Shown in pieces: positions 1-11,839 of a stretch of DNA of 64,000 nucleotides (the stretch's first letter is position 1; each line of letters starts with the position of its first letter). This DNA comes from Sporothrix humicola (lineage: Eukaryota; Ascomycota; Sordariomycetes; Ophiostomatales; Ophiostomataceae): contig WNYE01000004.1 of the NCBI GenBank assembly GCA_021396245.1, positions 124,001 to 188,000 of the forward strand. The letters run 5' to 3'. The translations under genes were made by a program, and so were the position numbers. The notes beneath the pieces were generated by a model, which worked only from the letters and a program-made list of their open reading frames with translations, had not been told where the DNA came from and searched no databases.

Positions 1-93
1 CGGCTTGGTCACATCGTACGGGACGAGCTCGACGGCAAAGCCGCGGAGGCTATCAATGTCGAGCTCGAGGGAGGTCGGGTAGAGGAGCTTCAT
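1..93 (-). CDS. 5' end of a probable D-2-hydroxyacid dehydrogenase (partial)
   Basis: Only the first 31 codons lie inside the window; the gene runs off the left edge. The ATG is the complement of 91-93. The peptide begins MKLLYPTSLELD and continues to VELVPYDVTKP. From memory of the family, this beginning resembles fungal NAD(P)-dependent D-isomer-specific 2-hydroxyacid dehydrogenases, which often open with MKLLYP and a VPYD...P segment. No catalytic or nucleotide-binding motif is visible in the fragment, so the product name is a tentative inference. It is divergent from the sugar transporter starting at 958. It could be another protein with a similar N-terminal strand. Confidence 0.4.
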   Translation of the reverse strand, partial: MKLLYPTSLELDIDSLRGFAVELVPYDVTKP

Positions 94-957
94 GGCGGCG
101 AGACGAGGAGGAAGACAGCGAAACGTAGCTGAGTCGAGTCCAGTCGAGTCAGAGGTGGTGATCGAGGTCTCGATTAGGGATGCAGTTCGTCTGGCACGAG
201 TGGGAGGTCGGTGATTTCTCCGGATCGCTGGTTCCAGGGTTCTCCAAGACATGTGCCGGTTATGCTATTGCGACATACGTCGGACTGTCTTTTTTTTCTT
301 TTACCTTCAACTTCTCTTATCTACGGATACCGGCATCAACCCCGACAGCCCACCTTTTGGCTTGTCGTCTCTCCTCTTACCCCAACCCTCGGATACTCCA
401 TCATGGCTGCAGACAAAACAACCCCAGTCTCGTCGGGAAGGCTAATCCGCCAGCAAACGTTAGTCTCGTTCCAACTTTTGATTTCGGCCAGCGTGCCCGA
501 CTACAGTTATTTCCTGTCCACTGTCCACTGACAATACCGTTCATTCCCGGATTTCAATCCTTCTCTCTTTTGACAGTTCCCCATATCCTCGGGTGCGGCT
601 GTCCACTTCCCCAGATTTCTGGGGCGCATCAACAGTAAACTGTAATTATTTTGTAGCGCTGACAACAGCGAATGATCACTACAACACGTTTTATTTGTTG
701 TCTTTCAGTGACTGTAGAGTGTCCATTGTAGCGTGTCTGTTGATTTCGCGTAGCTGTGTCCTATCATATTTCTAGTATTTCTCATTCTTGTTTATTGTTG
801 ACTGTCAACTTGTTTCCTTTTCATATTTATTTTCAGTCCCCGAGATCGTCGTCCCATACTCTCCCATCTCTTGCATTGTACACTGACGATCTTTGAATCT
901 TTTCTCCTTTATTTTCATTTTTGTTTTCTTACAACTTCTCTCCTCTGGCAAGCCAAC
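94..957. promoter_or_regulatory. Divergent intergenic region, edge gene / sugar transporter
   Basis: About 860 bp separate the two divergent start codons. The part before the transporter start (about 770-957) is pyrimidine-rich on the + strand, as in other leaders of this window. A short near-duplication of GTCGAGTC occurs at about 132-151. The overlapping open frames here have no domain or codon bias and are treated as chance. Confidence 0.5.
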
Positions 958-2513
958 ATGACGACGGCCTACCAGTACGCCATTGGCGTCGCCCTCTTTG
1001 CCTCCATTGGCACCTTTTTGTTTGTACGTAGTCTACACTCACCAATCATTGTCACCACCGCTAACACTCTAGGGCTTCGACACGGGCATTGCTACGACGA
1101 CCATCTCCCATGACAGCTGGAAAGACTACATGGGCCACCCGAACTCCGGCCTGACGGGCGCCGTCGTGTCTGTCTTTATTGCCGGCGAGGCTGTTGGGTC
1201 CATTACCCAGTTTGCCCTCGGTGACCGTCTCGGCCGTCTGGGTTTCCTGCAGTTCCTGTGTGTTTTGGTGACCATCGGCGCGGCCATCCAGACGGGTTCG
1301 GTCAACATTGGCATGTTTTTGGCCGGCCGGGCCATTGCCGGCGTCGGTATCGGCGGCCTCGTGGCGAGTGTCCCTCTGTACTTGGTCGAGATCTCGGCCC
1401 CCTCGTACCGCGGTTTTATTGGCAGCATCTCGGGCTGTGGCATGACCCTGGGCATCTGCGTGTCCAACTGGGTCGGCTTCGCCTGTGCGCACGCGCCCTA
1501 CGGCAGTCTCCAGTGGCGGCTGCCGCTCGGTCTCCAGATCCCCTGGGGCGTCCTTTTGTTCATTGGCCTGGCCACGTTTATGCCCGACTCGCCGCGCATG
1601 CTGATCCGCAAGGGCAAGATTGACGCCGCCCGCCGCGAGTTTGTCAAGATCCGCAAAGACCTGGTCACGGACCACGAGGTCGCCGACGAGTTCCGGCTGA
1701 TGCAGGGCCAGATCGAGTATGAAATGGCCCGCGAGATCAAGTCGTACCGCGAGGTTTTCACGCTTTACCGCCACCGCGCCCTCGTCGCCATCTCCATCCA
1801 GGTCATGACCAGCCTGACGGGCGTCAACGTGATCCAGTACTATCAGAGTAGGTCTCCCCGTTCTTCCCCTTTATGTTAACTTCATCCCACTAACGAGCGT
1901 AGCCACCATCTACACCAACCTCGGAATGGGATCGATGACCATCCTCGCGCTGGCCGGCGTCTACGGCACCGTTTCGTTCCTCTGCAACTGCATCACCACG
2001 TTCTGGCTCATCGACCAGTGGGGCCGCCGCAAGATGCTGCTCACCGGCATGGCCGGCATTGTCCTCGTCGAAATCTACACGGCCGAAATGCAGCGCGGCT
2101 TTGCGACGGGCACAAACCACGTCGGCCAGGGCTTTGCCATTCTGGGCATTTTTCTGTTCGCCGTTTTCTACTACAGCTTTTTGGGGAGCACCGTCTGGAT
2201 CTATCCCCCCGAGATTTTGCCCCTCGAGCTCCGCAACAAGGTCGTCGCCATCGCCACCGCCGCTCATTTCATTGTCAACATTGGCATCACCGAGGCCGGC
2301 CCGACTGCGTTCAAAAACATCCAGGAAAACTACTACTATGTGTTTGTCGGCTGCACCATCGTCTTTACCATCATCGGCTACTTCTTCTACCCCGAGACGC
2401 GCAAGAAGACGCTCGAGGAAATTGCCGGCGCGTTTGGCGACCAGGTCGTCACCCAGATCGAGGAGAAGACCGGCGGGATTACTGCTGGTGTCGAGGCCGT
2501 GGAGGAGGTGTAA
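958..2513 (+). CDS. MFS sugar transporter (hexose transporter family)
   Basis: A sugar porter of the major facilitator superfamily, expected in the plasma membrane as a proton symporter. Exons are 958-1023, 1073-1847 and 1903-2513, giving 483 residues. The introns have GTACGT...CTAACACTCTAG and GTAGGT...CTAACGAGCGTAG signals. Family signatures are in the expected order: GFDTG at the end of the first membrane segment, GDRLGR in the first cytosolic loop, RAIAGVGIGG...VPLYLVEISAPSYRG, PDSPR before the central loop, a QYYQTTIY segment in helix 7, DQWGRR, and PETRKKTLEEI near the C-terminus. About twelve hydrophobic segments are visible. The N-terminus is very short, so the ATG at 958 is the only sensible start. 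Length is near the usual 500. The substrate cannot be read from sequence. It converges on the SDR gene downstream. Confidence 0.9.
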
Positions 2514-2932
2514 ACGTGATGGGAGAGAGAATGGAATATTTCGGAGCCCTGCAGTGTGTGTTGTATATAAGATGATATACCATGTTTAGGAGAATAGTAA
2601 AATATCAAATCAAAAGTGCCGTGGCTCAATCTTCTCAATAATTATACTGAAAACATGGCCGTATTTCTTTACTTGTTTACTTATAAAATAGATAAAGATG
2701 TGATAGAAAAGGCCTATTACTTTGGCTACATATACAGAGATTTCCAATACATACCAAAAGACATCATCCCATACGCATAAACAGTCTGTACACAATAATA
2801 TGATACGAAATTCATGGTCTATTATGTATCTATATTGTCTATATCTCAACTCCTGGTGAGTTTAACCAAGGATTTCATCACTGCCCTCTGTCAGTATTGT
2901 TCAAAAGAAATTCACGTATGCATACCATCGAC
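2514..2932. other. Convergent 3' intergenic region
   Basis: About 420 bp between the stop codons of the transporter (+) and the SDR gene (-). It is AT-rich and probably carries both 3' UTRs. No gene or repeat was seen. Confidence 0.6.
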
Positions 2933-4105
2933 TCACGTGTATGTGTCCTCCGGCATGCGGATGCCGTCGTTGATGGACACGCCCATTAAGCGGCCGCCGT
3001 CGACAGTCAGCAGGGCACAGTTCATGTACGCGCCGCCGGGGCTCGACAGCAGTAGGACCGGAGCGACCATTTCCTCGGGGCGGCCCGGCCGGCCGGACGT
3101 GCACCGTTTTGCGGCGCGCTCGGCCTGGTGGTTGATGTCGTACGAGTGCTTGCCGGCGGTGGTGCCGGTCATTTCGGAGGGGAAGATGCCGGGGCAGATC
3201 GTGTTGACGCGGATGTTCATCCTTCACGGTCAGCGGAGGGCGTAGCAGGCAGATGGGTCAGAGGGAGAGAGAACTCACGGATGGAGACGGCCGGCCAAAA
3301 GTTTGGCGAGATGGAGGGCTGTTTGTTAGTGGAGGACAAATAACGAGGTCTTTGAATACTGGGCACGGAACATACTGGCCGCTTTGGACACGCTGTAGGT
3401 CAGAGAGCCCATGCTGCGCTGGTTTGCGAGGGCTGCCAGCGAGGCAATGACGCAGACATTGGGCGATTCCGACTTGCGCAGCAGCGGGATAAAGTTGACT
3501 GTCAAAAAGTAGACGCCCATGACGTTGACTAGACTGTTAGTGAGGGTCGTGGTTGGTACATAAGAGGAGATGCTCACTCTGGTTGCTGCGTTCAAAGTCC
3601 TCCCTGTCATAGATCAGTATAATGTTCATCTCGCTAGGGCATCTGCTGACGACTTACTCGTTGAGGCCGTTCATCAACAGGTTCTGCACCTGGTCGGCTG
3701 AATGTGTCAGTGTGTGTTGTCAGAATAAAAAAGTGGAAAGATGTCCTGCCAGTACACACCATCATTGTGGTCCGTCGCCTTGACGCGCCACGGGCTGTTG
3801 ACGCCCGCATTGTTGATCAGCGTGTCGATGTGGTCCTCTTTCGCTTGAATGGCCGCCACAATGGCCTTGCAGCCCGCCTCCGTCTGCACGTCGCCCTGGA
3901 TCGTGTGGATGTCGCCGCCAATCTGCGCGGCCGCCGTGTCCAGCACTTCTTGGCGGCGGCCCGAAATGTAGACGCGCGCGCCGTTGACCGCGAAACCCTC
4001 GGCAATCGCCTTGCCCAGCCCGGAGCCGCCGCCCGTGATCACGACGACCTTGCCCTTGACCGAGAAGAGGTCTTCAATGCGGAAGGAGATTTGCTGTTCG
4101 GCCAT
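2933..4105 (-). CDS. Short-chain dehydrogenase/reductase (classical SDR)
   Basis: A classical NAD(P)(H)-dependent SDR. Six exons join to 297 residues: 4105-3760, 3697-3658, 3603-3578, 3528-3376, 3318-3279 and 3221-2933. All five introns are GT-AG and restore one frame. Visible motifs are the Rossmann glycine motif TGGGSGLG at residues 24-31, NNAG at 98-101, the catalytic serine in VIAS (S167) and YSVSK (Y182, K186). A PG segment (NTICPGIFPSEMTG) follows, as is normal in classical SDRs. Arg50-Arg51 after the second strand suggests NADP preference; this is inference. The closest family impression is a gluconate-5-dehydrogenase or 3-oxoacyl-reductase-like fungal SDR. The substrate is unknown. 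It lies head-to-head with the PhyH gene and tail-to-tail with the sugar transporter. Confidence 0.88.
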
Positions 4106-5098
4106 TTTGTCGGTGTGTAGATGCTAATTGTCGGTGGTAGATGTCGACGGGGAAAGTCGTGATGTGCAATGTTGTCCAGTGGTGTTCAACGTTTTGCAGT
4201 ATTGCATGTGGTGTTCAGGCTCGGACTTCCTCCGAGTCTCCAAATCTTGGAAAAAGGCACTCGCATATCTTTGTCTCCAATGGACTCCTATCGCCCCGCA
4301 GTCGCAGTCACGGTCGCATTGCGTACGTCCACGCAATTTCCAGCGACCAGCACTGCACTCACCCAACCGACGTCGGTTTTCGCTTTTCCGCAGTGGGCAT
4401 CAATATCAAGACGAGGGGTGTCCCGTCGGCTAACTTACCCCAACCCAGGGCCGCTTTTTTGCTCCGTCTCACCCCGGGGTGCGGAGGCGGCTCTGTTTCG
4501 ATTTAGGTGTGGCTGTCGATTTTAACTTTTTGGCATGACGCTCCCGAGCGGAGACAGCCTTCCGCCCGCGTTCTTGGCTTTCTTGAGGTCATTCTAGCGC
4601 TTTAGCGCACCCGATCGGATTCTTCTCCGCACCGCGACTTTCTGGAGGAACATGGATTATGATGTGGGATGTAGAGGGGACCTTGGGGATTGCGGGCCTG
4701 TCATGGGGCAGGCCAGAAAGACAGTAAGAAAACGGAAAATGGCAACAGGAACCTGGAAAGCCAAGGGAATATCTGCGTTCCGAGTTGTGCTTGCTCTGAC
4801 CACCATGTGACGACACTTTTTCTCGAGCTGCGATCACCGGCGACTGTTCTCGTCCGTCCTCGTATGTTTTTGCAGGCTTTCAACCGACGTCCAAGTCTAC
4901 ATCGGAGTTTTTGGCAGTGCTGACACTTGTCGCAAGAATACAAAAACAAAACATCCCAAAGCTGCTATCCGGTCCACTTGACGCCAGATAATCTACTTTT
5001 CTATCCTTCAGAGTTTTAGATGCCACATTTGCTGGTCTTTCTGTTGACACCGATTTTCTGTTCCTCTCTCCCACCACCACCCCTCCACATACAGAACC
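4106..5098. promoter_or_regulatory. Divergent promoter region, SDR / PhyH dioxygenase
   Basis: About 990 bp between the divergent start codons of the SDR (-) and the dioxygenase (+). The last 70 bp before the dioxygenase are C/T-rich (ccaccaccacccctcc). The overlapping frames have no recognisable domains. I could not identify a specific operator. Confidence 0.5.
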
Positions 5099-6158
5099 AT
5101 GGCATCAAGTACACCTGTCGAGGACAGCCCCAAGGCTATCGTCCTGACCGACGAGGAGCGCGACAGCGGCATCATGAGCGACGCCAAGCTCTACGACGCC
5201 ATCGAGGCTTTCTTCACAGACGGCCTCGTCGTCGTCGAGAACGCCATTGACGTCGCCATCGTCGACCGCCTCAACACCCGCATGCTCCAGGACACCGAGC
5301 GTCTCCTGGCCGGCCAGGGCCACGTCCACTTCAAGTAAGTCTTATCCTCGCTGCGCTCGCCCTTTTGTCTTTCCTCGCTTCGCTCGTTTTCTTGTTCGTT
5401 GGCTAACAGTCAGCCACCTCAATGTCAACGCCGGCACAAAGGGCGCTGCCGTCGGCGGCAACTTGTCCCAGGTCCCGCCCATCGAAAAGGAGTTCCTCTT
5501 CCCCGAAGTCTACGCCAACAAGCACGGCGCCCGCATCGTCTCCAACATCCTGGGGCCCAAGCCCGAGGTCCATTTTATTCGGTCCAACACGCTGCTGGCC
5601 ACCGACGAGCGCCAGCTCGTCCACTCGGACATTCGCTTCGAGCACCCGGAACACCCCTTTGCCGTTGCCTTCAACACGTGTCTCGTGGATGTCGGCCCCG
5701 AAAACGGCTCCACCGAGCTCTGGCTCGGCACCCAAAACACAACCATCCACGACCACCGCGAGCTCGGCGAGCCCATGATCGACCCAGCGAAGCTCGAGGC
5801 GCGCCGCGCCGTGCGCCCGCCCATCTACCCGCGCATCAAGAAGGGCTCCATCGTTTTGCGGGATTTGCGGCTGTGGCACGCCGGCATGCCGAACCCGACC
5901 AACAACGTGCGCATCATGCTAGCGATTGTGTACTATGCCGGCTGGTACAAGAACGGCGTCGAGACGCCGCTGCCCGAGTCGCTGCGGCCGACCGTGGCCG
6001 ACCTCGAGGCGTATGCCGACATCAAGATCGCCACCAAGTGGGTACCCGACGAGGGCTACGACTACTTGGACATTAAGTTTAGCAACAACTTTAGCTCAAC
6101 GCTCACACCTTGGGTCTGGGACAGGATCAAGGACGTCAAGACTGTTAAGGGCTACTAA
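5099..6158 (+). CDS. Phytanoyl-CoA dioxygenase (PhyH) family Fe(II)/2-oxoglutarate oxygenase
   Basis: A putative non-haem Fe(II)/2-oxoglutarate-dependent oxygenase. Exons are 5099-5334 and 5414-6158, giving 326 residues. The acceptor was chosen at 5413 rather than the upstream CAG at 5409 because only that joins the frame into HFNHLNVNAG. The iron triad is visible: an HSD (H-x-D) motif around residues 148-150 in VHSDIRFEHP, and the distal histidine in LWHAGMPN near 234, followed by an arginine (NVRIM) suited to binding 2-oxoglutarate. An N-terminal AIEAFFTDGLVVVENAID segment is also typical of the family. It has no signal peptide and no PTS1, so it is probably cytosolic. Some relatives hydroxylate small metabolites, so the substrate is open. 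It shares a divergent promoter with the SDR. Confidence 0.85.
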
Positions 6159-9100
6159 GCCAGATGACGATAGAGTGATGTGTGACGTTCAAACAGTGTA
6201 ATAATCAGATAGAAAAATGCAACATGTCCTTTATGATGACACAAGATGAAAGTGTACTCTCTGCCGTGAGCTCAATGCCTCGTTTGTTTAGAGAAGTCAC
6301 TGGGTTCCGATATCATGTGGAGGAATACCGTGCCTGATGGAGTAAACGACGAGGAAGAAGACCAGCACTGTCGCCTCTCCCACCCTCTTGGCAACGTGAC
6401 ATGGAACTTCCCTTTATCAACATGTGTAAAAAGCATGCAGGGCTTCCCCGTTTATCCAAGCCACTCGAAGGTCCTTTGCACTAGCCTCACTGCATCACTG
6501 AAATGCGTGAAGGATCTCTTATCCTCAAACAGCCTGTGATAAATGATCCTTTGTAAATTGTGTGCCGCGGAGAATTCATCTCAGTCGAGACAAGCGCCGT
6601 GGGATATTGTTCATTGTGCCCTCCACACTTGTTTAGAGTGCTCATTGCATGTTTTAAAAACTCCCATTCTTACCCGTCCGTCACTTTGTGTGCCACATGG
6701 CTTGATCCTGTCTCTCTTGAGAGACTAATATGTGTTTTGACTTTGAGTTCTGCCAGTGTTCCGCGCAAATTGGATTTCATAAAACAGGTGAGCTAAAGGG
6801 GAGGAGAGGGAAACAATCTGTGAGAGGGTGAACATGAAATGAATAAAAGGTAAAAGCAAAAGGGACGGAAAATAAGCATTCAGAACCGGTACTAACAGGT
6901 AAAGGAGACGGCTCGGGAGTTCTCTCAACGGTAGGAACTTGATGTTTGATTGTTGGAGGTTAAATATTGGTTGTTGGTGCGTCGTGTAGATTTGATGCTC
7001 ATTCGAAGCTTTCCAGAAGGAGAGAAGCCTAGAACTCGGATACTGGATCCTCCGAGGTCATGAAGTAAAGGGTGTGGAAGAAAGAAAATCTCCTCGCGGG
7101 CGTAAGGCTGTCTCGTTCTGGATGTAAATGAAAATTTGTCAATAAAAATCAAAGAAACGAGCGGCCTCCTTTCGTTCCTGTTGTTTCTTTTACTTTCATT
7201 TTGATCTGCTCTTTTTCTCCTTTTCTCCTTTACCAATGGGTAAATATCGATCTTCTTTCGGCAGTATGGCTCCTACCATCGGGATATTTATTGCTCGATA
7301 TTAAATCGTGTAAAAAAGAACGATTGCAGTCAAAATATTTTCCGAACGCACGGCCGCTCGAACAGGGGGCGGATGGCACGCTGCGCCGTGTTGCAGTTGG
7401 TTGCACCTGAGATGGTTCGGGAGAAGGCCTGGGAAGAGCTCGAAAATACACTGTATTACACAGTACAGAGCAAATTCAATTCAAATTGGAAGACAAAGAA
7501 GCGGTTAGCAATATGGATAGATTACTTATTGCCTATGGCAGATAATTGGCGGGCAGGAGAAACTGTCCACGCGATAATTGTGGTAGTTATTGTAAATCGC
7601 CAATTAGGCGAAATAGAAACGAAACAGCAATCTCTCGTCTTTCGTTTGGCTGGAACGTTCTGACTGCTGAAAACTTGCCTTTGAGCATTGATTGAATGAA
7701 TCGATGTGTTATCATGTAGCTTTCCTTCGGCGGTTTGTTGCATTTTTCATCTTGCCTTTGTTTTGAAGGAATTACCCGAGACAGTTTGTTTTGTTTTGTT
7801 TTCTCGGTGTCATCGACTGCCCGAGTCGAGCCCGTCTTCTGACGTCCGTCGGCTCCAGCACCTGTATTCTCGTATCTCGTCAGCGGCTATCGGCATGCCC
7901 GGGACATCGAGGAGTCCATCAAAGAACTTCTTGAAGCTTCGAAAAGCCTTGGCATCCAAGACTTACAATGTTGGATCGCCCGCATGTCCGGCTAGATGTG
8001 TCGATCAAACGGCCCTGGAAGACAAGAGTGGTTGGTGTTGCGGTCGTCACGCGGTCGGTCGTTCTTCTCAAGTCCCAAGGATCGTATGCGAAAGTTCGAG
8101 AACGTTTTAGCAATTCTCGAAAGATGCAAAAAGTCTCGACATCTCAAAGAACATCTCGAGAAAAGGAAATGGTTTGCTTGACTTTTTCTCCGTTCATCCA
8201 ACCAGGCATCATGCCGCCGAGGATGGCGTTCCAGGCAAAATATGCAGGTGCACCGGTATGAGACGATAACGAAATCAACCAGAACCTGCAGCAGGGGCAT
8301 AAACGGGTAGGGGTTGCGAGCGCTGGGCTGGGAAGAATCAGAAACAACACAGCGAGGCACCCGTCCCAATATGAAGGGCACATGTGAGGGTCCCTGGTGC
8401 TCCTTACGGTTTGGTTGTATGTGGTCGTATTTTGATTGCCTTTCGCCTCATGCGTGCACACACTCTCGAAAAAGTATGGAACGCTCTCGGAGAATTAATT
8501 CGGCTTCTCTTCTCGTTCGTTTGTTCCTAAAGAGAATTCCCACCTTTTCACGCCTAACCTTGCCTTTCTTCATTCTTGATCATGCCGGGATGCCATTGTC
8601 GAAACTTGGGGGTGGTTTCGAAACACCAGAAACAGGTGGCTGCCAGAAGCAAGAAGAGGCGGGGGGACGGGAAGGGGAGAAGGGGACATACGTCGTACAC
8701 AATACATACCTACTCTGTACACAAATGCATTTGTCAGTGAAGAGTTTTGCGGTGCCTGGGGTGATGAGATCAAATCGAGTCATACCTGTCGGTTTCCTTT
8801 TTGTCTTGCTCTGCACGATCCAATGATCGAAACTGCCACGGAAACAATGTCCCAATCTTTGATCTGGTCCCTTGCAGTCGTTGAGCAAGATTAGATCTCT
8901 CGCGTAGGAGCATGATGTTTCCAGATGCCCACGATAGGTTCTGGAGAAAGCAAATGAAAAACCACCTTCTGTTAGTACACAAGAGTAACAGCGGGTACGG
9001 GGTGCTCTCTGACACCAGCCACTCAACACGGGGCGGAAGAGCCAGCTTCCAGGCCCTGGTGGCCAGACCAGGCTCGGCGAGGTCTGTCCACGGCCACCAA

Positions 9101-9400
9101 AGTCGAGGACCCCTGTAACGATACAGCATCTGGATGGGGGTGGCCTGCCACGGCCCCTGCCTCACTGCAACCTAACCAACCTTACCCACGAATATGGCGC
9201 CCACAGAGAGCCTTTCGGGAGCTTGTAAACCCTGCTCTTCCGCTCCCCACCGCGCCGCGACATGGAGTTCTTTGGATCTCTTTGAGAGCTTTGATCGCCA
9301 CGGCTTCTCGGATGCTCCGGTGCTTCTTCGCTAGACAGTGGTATGTTGACAGGTGTCTGTGTGCTGGCTGTGTTTTTCGATTTGGCTCTGTGCTTTGCAT
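6159..9400. other. Gene-free region downstream of the dioxygenase
   Basis: About 3.2 kb with no supportable gene. Open frames on both strands are short or lack domains and codon bias; the 131-codon minus frame near 9165-8770 was examined and rejected. An 8-bp inverted repeat (AATTGGCG at about 7544, CGCCAATT at about 7598) is present. The first few hundred bases are presumably the 3' UTR of the dioxygenase. No tRNA, rRNA or transposon remnant was recognised. Confidence 0.5.
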
Positions 9401-11839
9401 GTTGAAGAAAAATAAGGTTTAGTTAGTCGAAGCGTGTTTGGGAGAGTGACAAAAGACAAAAGAGGGAAAGATGTGTCGCGCAAAAGGCAAGACGAGCACG
9501 TCCTACAAAGGGCAGGAGGCAGGTGGCGGCAGCATCAGCAGGAGCACCCGGGATCTACCTTCCCCGTGCAGATACTTTCTTGTCTTCGTCTCCTGCCTTC
9601 TTTATCAGCATGTGCGAGGATACATGCATATTCGTGCGAGGCTTCCCGTGCGCAAGGCAGGCTCGTGCCAAATACACCTTCCTTCGCTGGCGCCTTCCAC
9701 TACCGTCGACAATCTTCAGCATCGTCGATGGCTCCTTCCACATCTTGTATTGCTGTCACCCTCTCTCATCTCCCCCATCTGTTCCTTCCGTTTGTAATTT
9801 TGTTGTCTTCAGTACCTCGCCCCAAAGGAAGGTGCGATCCTCTGCTTGCAACACACTTTCCGTGGTTCGCCCAAGAAAAGGGCATCCGTCTCAAATTTCA
9901 ATTTCTCGAAAGAACACGACAAAACCACACTTCTGTTCTTGTCTCCATCTCGTCCACTCTTGACCGTCACTGACTCTCCTCACTTGCGCCCAACCCATCC
10001 CCCGTGAAACCCGTCCCCCACCCCCTGATGCTGGCAGACTCTTGTGGCTGCACAACCATCTGCAGCTGCCGTGCAATCTACGGCCTCGTTTACTTGCTCG
10101 AAGTTTAAGACACCACGACTCCCCAGACCAGCCTATTGGCGACAGGGCACGCGAAAGCAAGAGCGCTTCAGCAGTAAAGCAGCAAAGTAAGACGGGGCAC
10201 GAAAACGAAAGAGGAAAAGACGAGAACTGCTGCTTTTCCTGGGCACGCGGTCGATGCCCCCATGAACACAGCGCACGCCGTGAGATTCAAAACGATCAAA
10301 CAGGCGTATGCAATCCAGAATCTAAACAACCACATATCACACACCACACACCACACGCCTCAACACGTCCAACACGCACGACACCCACCACGCACAGCAC
10401 ATATATCGTCCAGGCCGATATCTGCAGCTTCACGTCTCGTCTCTGCCTCTGGACTCGCACCAGGCGCCGGTGTTGTCCTCCCCTGGCGGGCAGTGCCGGA
10501 TGGTTTCCGAGAAAGGTTGATTCGTGGTGACAGTGGAGTACGTTCCCATTGTTTTTGCTTTTCTTGTTTTCCTCGTTGTGCTCGCCCCGTCTCTCGGATT
10601 ATTGTTTTGTCGTTTATGTTGTTCCATCATACAAAGTCATCTGCTCTCGATCCTCTTTTTTGTCTTTAGTTCTACGTCCACCGTCTCTGTCTCCCAGGTC
10701 ATTGCACACGTCCAAATTCAGTCACTCAAAACCCCAATAACTCAATAACTCAATATCGCTGTTGCGCTGGCCTGCCACGCCCCCCCTTTGGTACGACCAG
10801 TCTTTAATAACCCGCATACTCGGCATCATGTTTCCACACATCTTCCCATGCCAGTTTCTTTGATTGCTTTTCTTCTCGATCCATCGTGTCTCTCATTCTC
10901 TCGTCCAAGCTTCCCGTTTACCCCATACTTTGAGCCCCCCTTAATATCTTGTTGATTTCACCTTCCACTCACCCGCCTGTCTTTACCTTTCTCGTCCCGT
11001 CTCGACATCTGGACCACGCCCCTTGCCATCCACGGTCCACCATAGTCCCCTGTCTTACCTTGTCGACGCAATTTGCTCACTGCAGATGGCCAGGTCGCCT
11101 TGCCCACAACCCCCAGTTCATGTTATATATTTTACCGATACATCGACTTGCACGGTTGCACCGGCGTAGAAACACTCTTTCGAATCTTTGAGAGGAGACA
11201 CGGAAAGCGGCAGACATCAAGAACCCACGACAGATTGCCACAAAACAAACATTCGACGACACATTCATTTATCATCCATCATTCAACATCCGCAGCCGGC
11301 TCACGTTCGCCGACCGTCACCAATCGAAATCGAAAGCTGACCCCAAACAATACCCTGGATACCCAGCTGTGTGCAAGCCACAACGCCAACACATGTAACT
11401 TCGGACTCTGTCGACAGTGGCGTACACAAACGCCCCCAAGAAAAAGCCTCATTTCGCAAACTTCCTGATGAAACGCACAGCGAAATCGTGACGCAGCAAA
11501 ACGATCACAGCGGACATCAACACACGCCAATTTCGCGCTGAACTTGACGCGGGAACCTGCAGCTGCCCGTACCATCGCTATCGTCAACAGACTGGCGATC
11601 CAGACCAGTTTTCCGCCTGCCCAATCTTTGCTCCAAGCTAGGTCCGAGACCAGTGCCGATGAGACTGGCGATTTGTGCACTTTTTGTCACAATCTTAACA
11701 GCCAAAACAATCACATACACGGCGAGGTAGCCACGGTGGCTGGACTTGATACGACTGGTTCCCTCTGTCACTGTCCCTCTTCTCCGGCCTCGTGCCCACC
11801 TCCAGTGGTGCGGCGAGCGCAACGAGGACCAGCATCAGC
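9401..11839 (+). promoter_or_regulatory. Long pyrimidine-rich upstream region of Zn2Cys6 regulator 1
   Basis: About 2.4 kb before the regulator's ATG. The + strand is notably C/T-rich from about 9.5 kb, especially 10.54-11.06 kb, with CA-rich microsatellite sequence at about 10.33-10.39 kb. Several short upstream ATG frames occur, for example at 11084 and 11658, the latter encoding 23 residues and ending just before the coding start. This looks like a long 5' leader plus promoter, possibly with leader introns. Fungal regulators often have such leaders; the transcription start cannot be placed by eye. Confidence 0.45.

Noticed and set aside
1061..1774. 237-codon minus-strand frame within the sugar transporter
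   Set aside because: Antisense shadow of the transporter exon 2.
8144..9165. Minus-strand frames with Trp/hydrophobic segments (WNAILGGMMPGW; LWWPWTDLAEPGL)
   Set aside because: Briefly suggested a degraded membrane protein gene, but frames do not join through credible introns and codon use is unlike neighbouring genes.
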